Source: an uncultured Prevotellaceae bacterium (GTDB lineage: Bacteria; Bacteroidota; Bacteroidia; Bacteroidales; Bacteroidaceae). Taken from it: a stretch of 64,000 nt of DNA. The notes under the pieces are model-generated. The model did not search any database. It saw only the letters and a program-made list of their open reading frames with translations, and was not told the origin of the DNA. The stretch is taken from positions 310,001 through 374,000 of the forward strand of contig ONDJ01000001.1 in assembly GCA_900316575.1 (NCBI GenBank), given 5' to 3'. Shown piece after piece: positions 40,865 through 50,980 of this stretch. Within the stretch, counting starts at the first letter, position 1. Each line of letters begins with the position of its first letter. The position numbers were made by a program, and so were the translations under genes.

Positions 40865-42541
40865 TTATTTAAGTTTGAGTACTCGGTGAGATGTCATTGC
40901 GCGGGTCTCTTCACCCATACCCCAAGGCTTGTACTTGTCAGAGGGGTCGGGTGTGCGGAACTCTGAAGTGGCAGGGTTGTTGTTCTCCTCGTTGCGAGGC
41001 ACAACCATGTTCATCCAGCCTGGGAATGTACCGTTGCTGTTGTATTGGTACATAGCATCAAAGTTGCTACCAGAATAACCGCGCGTAACGGGCATGTTCA
41101 GACGCTTGATGTCGAAGAACGTGGTACCTTCGCCCCAAAGCTCTATGCGCTTCTGGAGGATGATTTCTTCGATAACGTCGTCGAGCGAGCTGGCTTCGCT
41201 GCTATAGCTATCATCGCGATAACTCTGCATAAAGTCGGTGAGGATAGAAAGACCTGCAGCAGGACCTTGGATGCGGGCTGCGGCCTCGGCTGCTATGAAG
41301 TACATTTCTTCTACACGCATCACGGGGAAAGCTACTGACGAAGCAATAGAATAGTCACTCATTTCGCCCTGACCAGGACGGAACTTCACACTACCATAAG
41401 TGGGAATATAAGAAGACCATGACTGACGGATATAAGGAGTTTTGCCATCGAGTGCAGTGCCTTCGGGTGCTTTCCACATGAGTTTGCGCCAATCGGTGTC
41501 GCTAATCTTGTGATACAAGCTAGCATCCATCATCACCCAAACATCGCCACCACCAGCGTAGCCGTATGTGGTTTCGTTGCTGACCATGGAGGTCCAGTTG
41601 ATGATACCGCTGGTCACAGCACGGTTCTCCTTCGAGAACTGTCCTGCCCACATGAAGTCACTGGCGGTGTTGAAGCCGTTGGTAGTGCTCAAGCCCTGAT
41701 CTTCGCTGATGGGAGCTACCGAAGCATTTGAGATAGCATTAACAGCTGCCTCGTAAGCCTTGTCGTAATCGCCATGCCACATGTAGAGGCGGGCAAGCAG
41801 ACCATAGGCACAGTCAAGATGTGGGAAAGTCTTGTCTGTGAGTGACAGGCCAGGAATGTATTCCACAGCTTTGAGCAAGTCGGTCTCAATAAACTGGAAC
41901 ATTTCTTCCTTCGTGGCACGCGGGGTGTTGTGGCTCTCTTCCTCGGTGGTATTCTCAGTGATGATGGGCACTGTGAGACCATAGATGTTGTTGGCAGCGT
42001 TGTTGGCACTGGGAATGAAACCTGGAGCTGTCTCGGGGAGAATGTCATTGGGCTTCACCTCAAACATCTGAGCCAAATCGAGATATGCCAAAGCACGATA
42101 GGCAAGACCTGCACCCAACACGCCGAGTTGCTCTGCTGTAGCATCCTCGGGATTAACGCTGGAGATAACGTTGTTGGACGTGTTGATCAAGTCATAATAG
42201 TAGCTCCAAATGTAGGAGGGGAATACGTAGTCGCGTCCCATGTAGGCGTTCTGTTCCCAAGCCCAATATTGGTCGTATTGAGAAGCCTGATCCTTGGCCA
42301 TGTCGCCAGTCATCAAGTCACGAATGTGCATGATGCTGGAATAGCCAAACTGATAGTGGCACGAGTCGTCGGTCGCAATCATTGCAGAGGGGATACCATA
42401 GAGCATGGCTTCCTGTGCGGAAAGAGAATGTTCCACCATGTCCTGAGTTGCAACGGTCGTAGGTGTCACCTCGTCAATACAGCTGGTCAGAGCTGTAGCA
42501 CTGATAGCGAGCAGGAATATCGATTTCTTAAAAAGTTTCAT
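40865..42541 (-). CDS. susD: SusD/RagB-family nutrient-binding lipoprotein
   Basis: 558 residues from ATG 42541 (MKLFKKSIFLLAISATALTS then Cys), chosen because the signal peptide starts there; the frame is open to 42565. SusD hallmarks include the TPR region (AGLAYRALAYLDLAQMFEVK, YGLLARLYMWHGDYDKAYEA), MRVEEMYFIAAEAAARIQGP, and the C-terminal RIELWGEGTTFFDIKRLN. It covers the SusC barrel as a lid and captures substrate at the cell surface. Starts 33 bases after the susC stop. Confidence 0.95.
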   Translation of the reverse strand: MKLFKKSIFLLAISATALTSCIDEVTPTTVATQDMVEHSLSAQEAMLYGIPSAMIATDDSCHYQFGYSSIMHIRDLMTGDMAKDQASQYDQYWAWEQNAYMGRDYVFPSYIWSYYYDLINTSNNVISSVNPEDATAEQLGVLGAGLAYRALAYLDLAQMFEVKPNDILPETAPGFIPSANNAANNIYGLTVPIITENTTEEESHNTPRATKEEMFQFIETDLLKAVEYIPGLSLTDKTFPHLDCAYGLLARLYMWHGDYDKAYEAAVNAISNASVAPISEDQGLSTTNGFNTASDFMWAGQFSKENRAVTSGIINWTSMVSNETTYGYAGGGDVWVMMDASLYHKISDTDWRKLMWKAPEGTALDGKTPYIRQSWSSYIPTYGSVKFRPGQGEMSDYSIASSVAFPVMRVEEMYFIAAEAAARIQGPAAGLSILTDFMQSYRDDSYSSEASSLDDVIEEIILQKRIELWGEGTTFFDIKRLNMPVTRGYSGSNFDAMYQYNSNGTFPGWMNMVVPRNEENNNPATSEFRTPDPSDKYKPWGMGEETRAMTSHRVLKLK

Positions 42542-42574
42542 AGCTTTCTGTTTCGTTTTAATCATGGTGAAACA

Positions 42575-45500
42575 TTAGAACGTTACAGTGATACCACCAC
42601 TGATGGTGCGGATCGGTGAATAAACCGAAGTGCTGGGAGCACCGCTATAGTTCTGACGGGGATCAAGACCTTGGCGCTTGCTCCAGAGCCATACGTTGTC
42701 AGCTGTACCATAGATGCGGAGTTTGCTTACACCGAAACGCTTGGTCAAAGATGCGGGAAGCGTGTAGCCGAGCGTAATGTTCTGCAAAGAGAGGAAGCTG
42801 GCACTGGTCAAGAAGCGGTCGCTGGCACCATTCTGTGTTGCAGTGGTTTCGTAAACCAAACGAGGAATGCTGGCTGTCCAAGGATTGAGCAAGTTGTCCT
42901 CGCTATCATACTGGGCACTACCGATAACATAACCTTTGAGTAAGTCGGCATGGATCTGACGACCTAAGCCACCCTTGTTAGCTGCCATAGAGGAAGCATA
43001 GTCAGCGTCATAAACTTTACCGCCGAGCTGGTAAGCGAAGTCAATGCTGAAGTCAAAGCCTTTCCATTCAATGCTGGTACCAAAGCCACCGTAAGCATCA
43101 GGCAGAGCGGTACCGCAGAGGAAGTAGCTGGCATCGGTAAACGTAGTGGTCGTCTCCAAAGTAGGATTGCCATCGGCATCAGTGCCTTTGACGTACCACA
43201 TGGACTGACCCAATTCATTCACACCTGCATACTTCTTGAGGTGGAATGTGTAGAAGCTGAGACCTTCACCGATAAACTTGTTACCCGTTTCGTAACCATC
43301 GTGACCATCAACATTGGCGGTCTTCTGAGGCTCTGCCAAACGAAGCACCTTGTTCTTGTAGGTGGTGAAGTTGAAGTTAGCACTCCAAACGAGATCCTTG
43401 GTGCGGATGATTTGGCCTACGAGTTCAATTTCAAGACCATTGTTGCGCATGTCGCCCACGTTGGTGTAGTAACCGTTCCAACCATAAGAGGGCGCGAGCG
43501 GGAAGAAGTAGAGCATGTCCTTCGTCTTGCGGCTGAAGTATTCGATGCTACCACTCAAGCGACCTTTGAAGAGCGAGAAGTCAACACCTACGTTGAAGTT
43601 GCCCACGGTTTCCCAAGTTACGCTCTCATTACCCATCGTATTGGGAACAAGCGAAGCATTGCCATCGGCATTCTGAGGAGAGTAAGTATTTACGTAACGG
43701 AAAGAACCGATGCGGTCGTTACCATTCTCACCATACGACATCTTGAGCTTCAAGTCGTCCACCCAAGATACATTGAACCAAGGTTCTTGGCTGATGCGCC
43801 AAGCTGCTGAGAAGGCATAGAATGTACCCCAGCGGTGATCGGGATGGAAGTTGCTGGAAGCTTCGCGGCTAAGAGCGATTGCTCCGAAATAGCGTTCTGC
43901 CCAGTTGTATTCCACGCGACCCAACCAGCGCTCGCTGTTGTACTTGCTGCGACTGGAGTTCGTACCGTCAACGATTACAGCACTGGCCAATTCGGTGTTA
44001 GAAGGATCCCACTGGTTGTGGCGTTGACCCCATACCACATAACTCTGTGTGCGGTTGTATTCATGACCCAGCATAGCAGCTACACTGTGCTTACCCCAAA
44101 CGTGGCTCCAGTTGAGCAACTGCTGGAAACTGAGTGAATACTGACGATCGTGTTCTACAACAGCCGTACCATTGGAGGAAGCATATTGTCCGAACCAAGG
44201 ATTGGAAGTGTTGTTGAAACGAGTTTCATCCACAAAAGCCGTGTTGCGGCTGGTGAACTTGAAGTCATTCAAGAAAGAGATTTCAGCCACGCCTTCAGCA
44301 CGGAATACGTTGCCATTGCTGCCATTGTGGTCGAGCTGTACTTGCGACAAAGGATTAGCCTTTGACAAGTAAGGACGATTGAAAGGAACTACAGAAGCAT
44401 CACCGTAGTCGTAAAGCAGGCTATTGGAAGTTGGGTCAAGAATGGTGTTGCCATTAGCGTCGCGAATGAATGCGGGATAGATAGGACCTACATTGGCATA
44501 GTTCATCATGTTACCAGAACTTGCACCATCGCCATCATTATCCAGATAATTGCTGCGATAGTGAGCATACATGAAGTTTCCACTCAAGCGCAACCAATCT
44601 TTGATCTGATACTCTGCCTTCAAGCGACTGGTGAGACGCTCAAACTTACTGCCGATGGTGATACCTTCGTTGTTGAGGTAGTTCACGCTGGCGTAGAAGT
44701 TGCCGCTACCGCTGTTGCCGCTGGCTGTGATGGTATATTCCTGACGCAAGCCATTGCCATAGATCAAGTCGCTCCAATCATCGGGCATCAATGTATAGTC
44801 GCCAACAACACGACCAAGCGTAGCATTGGGGTTGATCTGACCATTCAGTCCAATAAGATCTTGACCATTGGGCACGGTGTAAACATTGTATCCAAGGCCG
44901 TTTGAACCCGTGGTGAGGTTCGACAAAGCCCAAGCGTGAGCACGTGCATCGTTCAAACCATTATCAGAAGCGTAGTTGCGAAGGGCTGCATAGAACACTT
45001 CGTAGTACTTAGCAGGGCTCTTGATGTAGTTGTAGTCAGGAATAGCACGACTATTGCTACCCCAACGGGCATCAACCGTCACGGTGGTATGACCATCGGT
45101 ATTCTTACCGCGCTTGGTCTGGATGAGGATAACACCATTGGCTGCACGAGCACCATAAAGGGCGGTAGAAGCAGCGTCTTTCAACACAGTCATGCTCTCA
45201 ATGTCTTGTCCATTGATCAAGTTCAAGTCGCCATCAAAGGGCGTACCGTCCAAGACGATAAGCGGAGTGCTTTCAGCAGTGATAGACGTGAGACCACGGA
45301 TAAGAATAGAGGGACTACCATGACCAGGCTGATTGGCACTACCACGGAACTGCACACCAGCAACCTTACCATTCAAGGCCTCAACGGGGGTGTTCACCTG
45401 AACCTTGCCAATATCCTCGGCTTTCACCACACTGGCCGAACCCGAGAAGGTGTTTCGTGTCGTAGTACCATAAGCCACAACGATAGCCTCGTCAAGGGCA

Positions 45501-45799
45501 CTCTCGCTGTAGTCCATCAATACGTGGACAAAATCTCTAACTGCGACATCCTGTTTCTTCATACCCAGGCAGCTCACGGTGAGCGTACGTGCCGAATTGG
45601 GCACGGCCTGAAGCACGAAGGTACCGTCAGAACCCGTAAACGCGGTGATATTCGTGCCGCGCACGGTAACCATGGCACCCGAAACAGGCTCAGCGTGGTC
45701 TGCCGTGACTACAAGTCCGGTTACCTGCCGCGTCTGGGCTGTCGCGAAGCCTACGCTCAACAAGAACGTGGCTACGAAAAGCATCAATTTCTGTTTCAT
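42575..45799 (-). CDS. susC: SusC/RagA-family TonB-dependent outer-membrane transporter
   Basis: 1074 residues. Signal peptide MKQKLMLFVATFLLSVGFAT-AQ, then a carboxypeptidase-D-regulatory-like domain (VTGLVVTADHAEPVSGAMVT), a TonB-box-like stretch (EAIVVAYGTT), the plug (VNTPVEALNGKVAGVQFRGS, VLKDAASTALYGARAANGVI) and a 22-strand barrel ending in an aromatic residue (ISGGITVTF). It imports oligosaccharides or peptides with SusD. No glycoside hydrolase or sensor gene is adjacent, so the substrate is unknown. It has a leader of about 280 bases containing a terminator-like hairpin. Confidence 0.95.
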   Translation of the reverse strand: MKQKLMLFVATFLLSVGFATAQTRQVTGLVVTADHAEPVSGAMVTVRGTNITAFTGSDGTFVLQAVPNSARTLTVSCLGMKKQDVAVRDFVHVLMDYSESALDEAIVVAYGTTTRNTFSGSASVVKAEDIGKVQVNTPVEALNGKVAGVQFRGSANQPGHGSPSILIRGLTSITAESTPLIVLDGTPFDGDLNLINGQDIESMTVLKDAASTALYGARAANGVILIQTKRGKNTDGHTTVTVDARWGSNSRAIPDYNYIKSPAKYYEVFYAALRNYASDNGLNDARAHAWALSNLTTGSNGLGYNVYTVPNGQDLIGLNGQINPNATLGRVVGDYTLMPDDWSDLIYGNGLRQEYTITASGNSGSGNFYASVNYLNNEGITIGSKFERLTSRLKAEYQIKDWLRLSGNFMYAHYRSNYLDNDGDGASSGNMMNYANVGPIYPAFIRDANGNTILDPTSNSLLYDYGDASVVPFNRPYLSKANPLSQVQLDHNGSNGNVFRAEGVAEISFLNDFKFTSRNTAFVDETRFNNTSNPWFGQYASSNGTAVVEHDRQYSLSFQQLLNWSHVWGKHSVAAMLGHEYNRTQSYVVWGQRHNQWDPSNTELASAVIVDGTNSSRSKYNSERWLGRVEYNWAERYFGAIALSREASSNFHPDHRWGTFYAFSAAWRISQEPWFNVSWVDDLKLKMSYGENGNDRIGSFRYVNTYSPQNADGNASLVPNTMGNESVTWETVGNFNVGVDFSLFKGRLSGSIEYFSRKTKDMLYFFPLAPSYGWNGYYTNVGDMRNNGLEIELVGQIIRTKDLVWSANFNFTTYKNKVLRLAEPQKTANVDGHDGYETGNKFIGEGLSFYTFHLKKYAGVNELGQSMWYVKGTDADGNPTLETTTTFTDASYFLCGTALPDAYGGFGTSIEWKGFDFSIDFAYQLGGKVYDADYASSMAANKGGLGRQIHADLLKGYVIGSAQYDSEDNLLNPWTASIPRLVYETTATQNGASDRFLTSASFLSLQNITLGYTLPASLTKRFGVSKLRIYGTADNVWLWSKRQGLDPRQNYSGAPSTSVYSPIRTISGGITVTF

Positions 45800-45942
45800 G
45801 TTGCTTTGGGTTTAGTAAAAAGTAAAATTATCTCATATGTTAAAGGGTAAAACATCAACAATATTCCTATTGCCCTCTTCTGATCGTCCTACGAGGTCGC
45901 TCCAAACAGAAACGCTTAATCGCAGAAAAAAAACAAAAAACC

Positions 45943-45976
45943 ACCGCTTACTCCGTATTTATATATAGGAAGCGGT
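45943..45976 (-). terminator. Terminator-like hairpin in the susC leader
   Basis: On the minus strand ACCGCTT...AAGCGGT is followed by GGTTTTTTGTTTTTTTT, an intrinsic terminator about 145 bases before the susC start. It may end the kinase transcript or attenuate susC. The 45800-46383 gap holds this hairpin, a candidate promoter and no supported gene. Confidence 0.6.
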
Positions 45977-46079
45977 TCGCGTGGCGCATATCGTTTATCG
46001 GTATGCTGAAAAGCCTTCTGCTTAGACTTCAACTTTGATTACGGCATCTCAGATAGCAAAATCCGAAAACGACTATTTG

Positions 46080-46087
46080 CAAAGATA
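46080..46087 (-). promoter_or_regulatory. Candidate -7 element upstream of susC
   Basis: Minus strand TATCTTTG fits TAnnTTTG. Transcription from here would cross the hairpin at 45943-45976 before susC. The -33 element is unclear. Confidence 0.4.
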
Positions 46088-46383
46088 GGTTTCAGAGCGG
46101 CAAAAAGGTAGCCTTTTGCAAAAAAAACTTAAAAAGCGAAAGGAATTGGGCAAAAAAAGGTTTCGTTTTGTTAATCACGCTTTGCAAAAAGCAAAAATTT
46201 GCAAAAAGTGTGCTTTAGAACCCGATATAGGAACAATGAAGCCGCGCTTGGAATGTCAACTACCTAACAAGCTTGCAAACAAAACGCAAGACGCGCAAAG
46301 ATTATTCTGAACAACGGAATATTACTTTGCACGTCTATGTTACAAAATGGAAGAGGCTCGTTGCGCTCTTGGCTCGGTGGGGA

Positions 46384-48084
46384 TCAATCACCAATTCGCT
46401 CGCCGCCGCTGGGGTCTTGATGTCTGGATCTTGAAGGTGTAGCCGCCCCTTGACCTTGCTCAACCCTTACAGGATCTGAATAGGAATCTGAATAGGAAGA
46501 TGTTGTTCCTGCAGACGAACGATCGCTTCGCCGCGATGTCCCAGTGGGATTCTGCCTTCCTTGGTGGGAGCTGCTACTGGTTTGTGTGGGCGTAGTTGTG
46601 GGTGTGGGTGCTGTAGCTGAAGTCGGTCGCGAAGGAGCTGGATTTGCAGAAGGAGTTGTCGCTACAGAGTCGGGAGATTGTGTCGCCGCACTATCGGTAC
46701 GCGTAGTATCGGAAGCCACTTGCGTTGTATCTGCTACGGGGTTACCACCCGTGAAATGGTCGCGGCGCAACATCCACCAAACTCCTGCAGCCAAAAGGAA
46801 AGAAAGAAGCGTAACGCTAGCGATAATCAACTTAAAATTAGTCTTTTTAGGCTCGCTTGCATTTGGTGTTACTTCTCCCATCATGCCAGCCATCTGAGCA
46901 GTATTGCCCATATGTGACTGCGCCACTCCTGCAGCATCAAGCATTTCTGTTTTATCTCCTTCGGCCTCAACTGACTGAGCATCTGCGCCCGTTGCTGCAG
47001 GATTGCCCGTAACGAGCGTTCCCTCGCCTGTGTCGGGATCTATTTCATATTGCTCACCGCCCACTATACCGCCTTCTTCTACTTCTGTAGCTTCTTGTGG
47101 AGTTTCCTGTGAGGCTTCTTGCTGTGGGTATTGCGGCACCTCTCCGTTTTCTTTAGCTTCAAGGTCTGCTATGGCTGCTGAAGAGAAAAAGGAACGCCTG
47201 CGCTCATGCACTTCATTGGCACACGAGGGGCGCAACCTACGCTGCGGACGCATAAGCCATAAGATCATTTCCTTCATTTCTTCGGATAGGGTCGGCGGAA
47301 ACTTGAAGACGCTGTCGCCTTCTTCGCTAATGTCGCTCACATTAGGTGGCAACTGTGCGGTAGAGATATAATACAAGGTTGCTCCCAAGGCATAGAGGTC
47401 TGTCCATGGCCCGAAGGTTTCATAGGCTTGCGCAATCTGCTCGCCTGGAGCGTATCGCGGTGTGTAGCATAGCGTTGACACGCTGCGCGAAGCCTCCATA
47501 TCGTCCTGTATGATCTTGCTGGCACCGAAGTCGATCAGTATGGCTTTGCCCTTGCGGTTCAGCATGATGTTGCCTGGCTTGATGTCGAAGTGGTAGATAT
47601 TCTTGCTGTGAATATCTTCAAGCGCATCAAGCATTTGGTCAAGTATCCGGCGGACTTCGCTTTCACGTATTGGGCCTTCTTCTTTGACGCGCTTAGCAAG
47701 CGAAACGCCATCAATATACTGCATCACGTAGTACGAAGTGTCGTTTTCCTCAAAAAAGTCTGTCACACTACAGACGTGGTCGCAATCGCCAAGGTTGGCC
47801 ATACGCTGCGCTTCTTTATAGAACTTCGCACGCAGGCTTTCAAACTGATCTTTGTTGGTAGCATTTGATACGGTCACCGTGCGCTGGTCGTCCTCACGAT
47901 GCGCCATGCCCTTTACAAAAAACTCTTTGATAGCAACGACTTTATTGCTAAGATTTGTGTCGTTGGCATAGTACGTATTACCAAATCCGCCACTACTCAG
48001 ATAGTGATGCACACGATAACGACCTTTGAGGATTGTCCCTTCAGGAAGAAGGGTTGCAAGCTGTTGCTGGGAGGGATTAAACAT
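46384..48084 (-). CDS. Membrane-anchored Ser/Thr protein kinase
   Basis: 566 residues. The kinase domain covers residues 15-300: GGFGNTYYAN (glycine loop), VVAIKEFFVKG (Lys), YHFDIKPGNIM (catalytic loop, HFD for HRD), LIDFGASKI (DFG), APGEQ. A juxtamembrane linker, one membrane segment (FKLIIASVTLLSFLLAAGVW) and a long Ser/Thr/Pro/Gln-rich tail follow (TPTTTPTQTSSSSHQGRQNP). This is a PknB-like architecture with a periplasmic low-complexity tail in place of a sensor. Catalytic residues look complete. Target unknown. The tail has no fold that I recognise. Confidence 0.9.
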   Translation of the reverse strand: MFNPSQQQLATLLPEGTILKGRYRVHHYLSSGGFGNTYYANDTNLSNKVVAIKEFFVKGMAHREDDQRTVTVSNATNKDQFESLRAKFYKEAQRMANLGDCDHVCSVTDFFEENDTSYYVMQYIDGVSLAKRVKEEGPIRESEVRRILDQMLDALEDIHSKNIYHFDIKPGNIMLNRKGKAILIDFGASKIIQDDMEASRSVSTLCYTPRYAPGEQIAQAYETFGPWTDLYALGATLYYISTAQLPPNVSDISEEGDSVFKFPPTLSEEMKEMILWLMRPQRRLRPSCANEVHERRRSFFSSAAIADLEAKENGEVPQYPQQEASQETPQEATEVEEGGIVGGEQYEIDPDTGEGTLVTGNPAATGADAQSVEAEGDKTEMLDAAGVAQSHMGNTAQMAGMMGEVTPNASEPKKTNFKLIIASVTLLSFLLAAGVWWMLRRDHFTGGNPVADTTQVASDTTRTDSAATQSPDSVATTPSANPAPSRPTSATAPTPTTTPTQTSSSSHQGRQNPTGTSRRSDRSSAGTTSSYSDSYSDPVRVEQGQGAATPSRSRHQDPSGGERIGD

Positions 48085-48238
48085 GGAGAGAAAAGTTTAT
48101 AAGTCCTACAATATCAAGCGCAAATATAAGTACAAAAAGCTTTCTTGTTAAAAAAACATAAAGAAAACTCGCTTCCGACGCACAAAGTTCGACCTTTTTG
48201 CTCAGAAAAGGCCTTATAACAATGCTACTTCGTCTGAA

Positions 48239-50920
48239 TCAGTTTTGGCAAAGATTGCGAAAATCACAATAAGAGCAAGTCTTATTGGGCCGCGCTTCGA
48301 AAGGTTGCTTTGTGTCAAATATTTCTTCAAGCAATGCCTTGAGCCGTTCTTCAAATTCAAGGAAGAAGGGACGGGCATCGTTTTCATCCTCATTTCCGAG
48401 GGAGACGTAGGGATTGTAGTCTGTTTTGTATCCTTGACTGGTATAATAGAGCGCGGGACGAATGGGGAGGGTGGTCTCATTCCTCATGGTCCAAGCATAG
48501 AGAAACGTTTGGAAAACATATTTAGGGCGGTCATCTTTTTCAGAAAAGAGGCTTTCCACGTTTTTGAATACATCTGTTTTCTTGGTGTTTCCTGTTTTAT
48601 AGTCAAGGATGCGAAGCGTTTCTCGTCCGGCAGCATCGCGCACCACGTCCAGGCGGTCAATGATGCCACCGATACTAATCGGCTCAGGGCCCGTTGGGGT
48701 TTGAACTTGCATAGATACTTTATGTTTTCCCTCAAGTTCCAAAATACGTATGCCACCCAAACGGCTGTCGGCGCGCAAGAGATCTTTCAATATGCGCAAC
48801 AACACTTCGTTCTCAACGGGATAGTCAGCGATTGTGCCCTCAAGCGTGGTCTCTTTTTGGACTGTTTCGTTGAATGCGCGGACAATATATTTCTGTAAAA
48901 GAGGCTTGGTGTCACGACTCAACATATCTCGGAATTGTAGTGCCGTGATAGGTCTCTTAAAGTCTTGCGTCAAATCCCTGTAAAGCAATTGTGCTGCCAA
49001 ATGGAAGATTGTACCAAAGACGTTTTGCTCCATACCTACGCTCGGCTCCTTATAAACTTTCACGCCTTTCACCCGACTAAAATATAATTTCATGGGACAA
49101 AGAAGGTAATCGTTCAATGCACTGGGCGAAAGGCTTGAGAGAGTTTCTACAAGATTTGCTGGTTTGGGGATACTCAACGTTGGGTGGGGCGCACTGGCGC
49201 TCTGGGCTTGCAAGACTACGCGCTTGATAGACAACGAGGGAGCTTCGAGGAGCAACTGCATCAAAAAGCGCGACATCTCGCCACCTCCAGCACCATCGCC
49301 CGCGTTGCACCACACGGCAGTGAAATGCTTTGCTCGCGACAGCAAGCGATAAAAATAAGATGCATAGACGGCAGAACTATCGCGACGTGTGGGCAAACCG
49401 TACGCATCACGCAAGAAATAGGGAATAAAGGAGCTCTCGGACTGCGGACGTGGTAAATGGCTGTCATCAGCAGAAAGGAGCAATACATTGTCAAAGTCAA
49501 GACAGCGCGTTTCGAGCACTCCCATGATTTGAAGGCCCTCAACGGGTTCGCCATGGAAAGCGATGGTCTGTGTACGGAGAATTTGCCTTGCCAACTTGAG
49601 GAGCAAGGTGGTCTGTATCGCAAGTTTGCCTTGTCTGACAAGATTGTCTAACCGAGTCAGTACGGTGTAAACTGTAAACCGCGCTTCGCGCTCAAGGATT
49701 GTCACGGCATCGGTCGGTTCTTTGCTGCCAGCTTCGTCAGTTCTCTGAATGGAAGCCTGCACTTTCTCAATGAATAGCAACGGACTGACGCCACGTTTTT
49801 CCAAGTCACTCATCAAGCGCAATGCTTCAGCATAGGTATTGGTCGCTACGAGCGGATATCCTTTCGTTACGTTAATGGTTTGGACTTCTTCGGGCAGCGA
49901 ATGGAGCACGGGCTGTAAGAGTTGTTCATCGCAGAGCACCACTGCTGTTCGTCGTGCATCGGCTGTCAGGTTGCTTTGTAGCCAAGTTGATACATATCGA
50001 GCTTGTGCACTATCGGTTGATGCCGAGATATATTCGATTTGCCTTGGTTTGAGCAGGTTGTTGAAAAGTTCTATGGGTAGTGCATTGGGGAACAACGTCA
50101 GGTTTTGTCGCATGTAAGAACCTACTTCGTTGTTCGCCTTGATATCATCGCGCTTATCGGCGGTCAAATAGGTGTCGTAATCCCAATAGAACAATACCTC
50201 TGTTTCTTTTTGCAGCAAGGTGAACAGCTTTCGTTCTACAGCACTGAGCAGATTGAAACCGACAAAAACGATGCGTTCAATGCCCGTTGGTATCGTAGCC
50301 TCACCTGCCTCCAAACGCATGACGGCCTTTCGTTGCAACATGCCGCTATAAGCCAATCCGTCGGTTGAAAGTTCGTGCCAAAGGGATTGATAGATTTGGG
50401 GCATGGCACGCCATAGGTGGAGAAAGCGGTCGCGGATATAAGAGTTGCGCGCTGGATCAAAATCTTTGAAGAAGGAGCGAAGCACCTCGCGCTGCTTTTC
50501 AGTTAAGAAGTCGCGCGCATCTATTTCGCGCAAATCTCCAAGATTGACAAACAATCTTTCTGCGTTGACCAAAGCTTTGTCTATTTCGTCAAAGTCAGAC
50601 AAGAGCCGCTCCGCCCATCCATAGAAGTGGTCTAAGGCATCTGGCTTTTGCCCTGAGGCTTGGCACGACTGAACATACAATTTATATATACGGCAAGCTG
50701 CGTCAATGGGGTCAACAAGGGTCAAGTTGCAGAACATGCCAAAAAGCTCATCGATCGTGGCATAGCGCGGCGACCAAATCGGCACATCCCCTGCCAATAG
50801 ATAATCATCAAGGAAAAGACTGGCTCGCTTACCTGGAAACACCACAAGTGTGTGCGACAAATCGCCACCTGTGCGCTTCATCAAGTCTTCGGCTACTATT
50901 TGCAAGAAAGGCTTCATCAT
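48239..50920 (-). CDS. addB: PD-(D/E)xK nuclease/helicase-fold subunit, AddB-like
   Basis: 893 residues. N-terminal VVFPGKRASLFLDDYLLAGD resembles the inactivated helicase of AddB/RexB. The C-terminal third is a RecB-type nuclease with GGIIDRLDVV and ILDYKTG. Cysteines at about residue 606 (DYLLCPMKLYF) and at the end (TCSYCDFRNLC) fit the 4Fe-4S staple of AddB. Together with the AddA-like protein encoded 60 bases upstream it would process double-strand breaks for recombination. It ends close to a stretch without genes. Confidence 0.85.
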   Translation of the reverse strand: MMKPFLQIVAEDLMKRTGGDLSHTLVVFPGKRASLFLDDYLLAGDVPIWSPRYATIDELFGMFCNLTLVDPIDAACRIYKLYVQSCQASGQKPDALDHFYGWAERLLSDFDEIDKALVNAERLFVNLGDLREIDARDFLTEKQREVLRSFFKDFDPARNSYIRDRFLHLWRAMPQIYQSLWHELSTDGLAYSGMLQRKAVMRLEAGEATIPTGIERIVFVGFNLLSAVERKLFTLLQKETEVLFYWDYDTYLTADKRDDIKANNEVGSYMRQNLTLFPNALPIELFNNLLKPRQIEYISASTDSAQARYVSTWLQSNLTADARRTAVVLCDEQLLQPVLHSLPEEVQTINVTKGYPLVATNTYAEALRLMSDLEKRGVSPLLFIEKVQASIQRTDEAGSKEPTDAVTILEREARFTVYTVLTRLDNLVRQGKLAIQTTLLLKLARQILRTQTIAFHGEPVEGLQIMGVLETRCLDFDNVLLLSADDSHLPRPQSESSFIPYFLRDAYGLPTRRDSSAVYASYFYRLLSRAKHFTAVWCNAGDGAGGGEMSRFLMQLLLEAPSLSIKRVVLQAQSASAPHPTLSIPKPANLVETLSSLSPSALNDYLLCPMKLYFSRVKGVKVYKEPSVGMEQNVFGTIFHLAAQLLYRDLTQDFKRPITALQFRDMLSRDTKPLLQKYIVRAFNETVQKETTLEGTIADYPVENEVLLRILKDLLRADSRLGGIRILELEGKHKVSMQVQTPTGPEPISIGGIIDRLDVVRDAAGRETLRILDYKTGNTKKTDVFKNVESLFSEKDDRPKYVFQTFLYAWTMRNETTLPIRPALYYTSQGYKTDYNPYVSLGNEDENDARPFFLEFEERLKALLEEIFDTKQPFEARPNKTCSYCDFRNLCQN

Positions 50921-50980
50921 TATGCTTCAAAGGAAATAAAACAGAAAAACATAGAACTTCAAGATCGTTTATAGCTCACT

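Noticed and set aside
46116..46310. 64-residue Lys-rich open frame in the susC upstream region
   Set aside because: Short, on the opposite strand to both neighbours, low-complexity lysine start, no support beyond being open.
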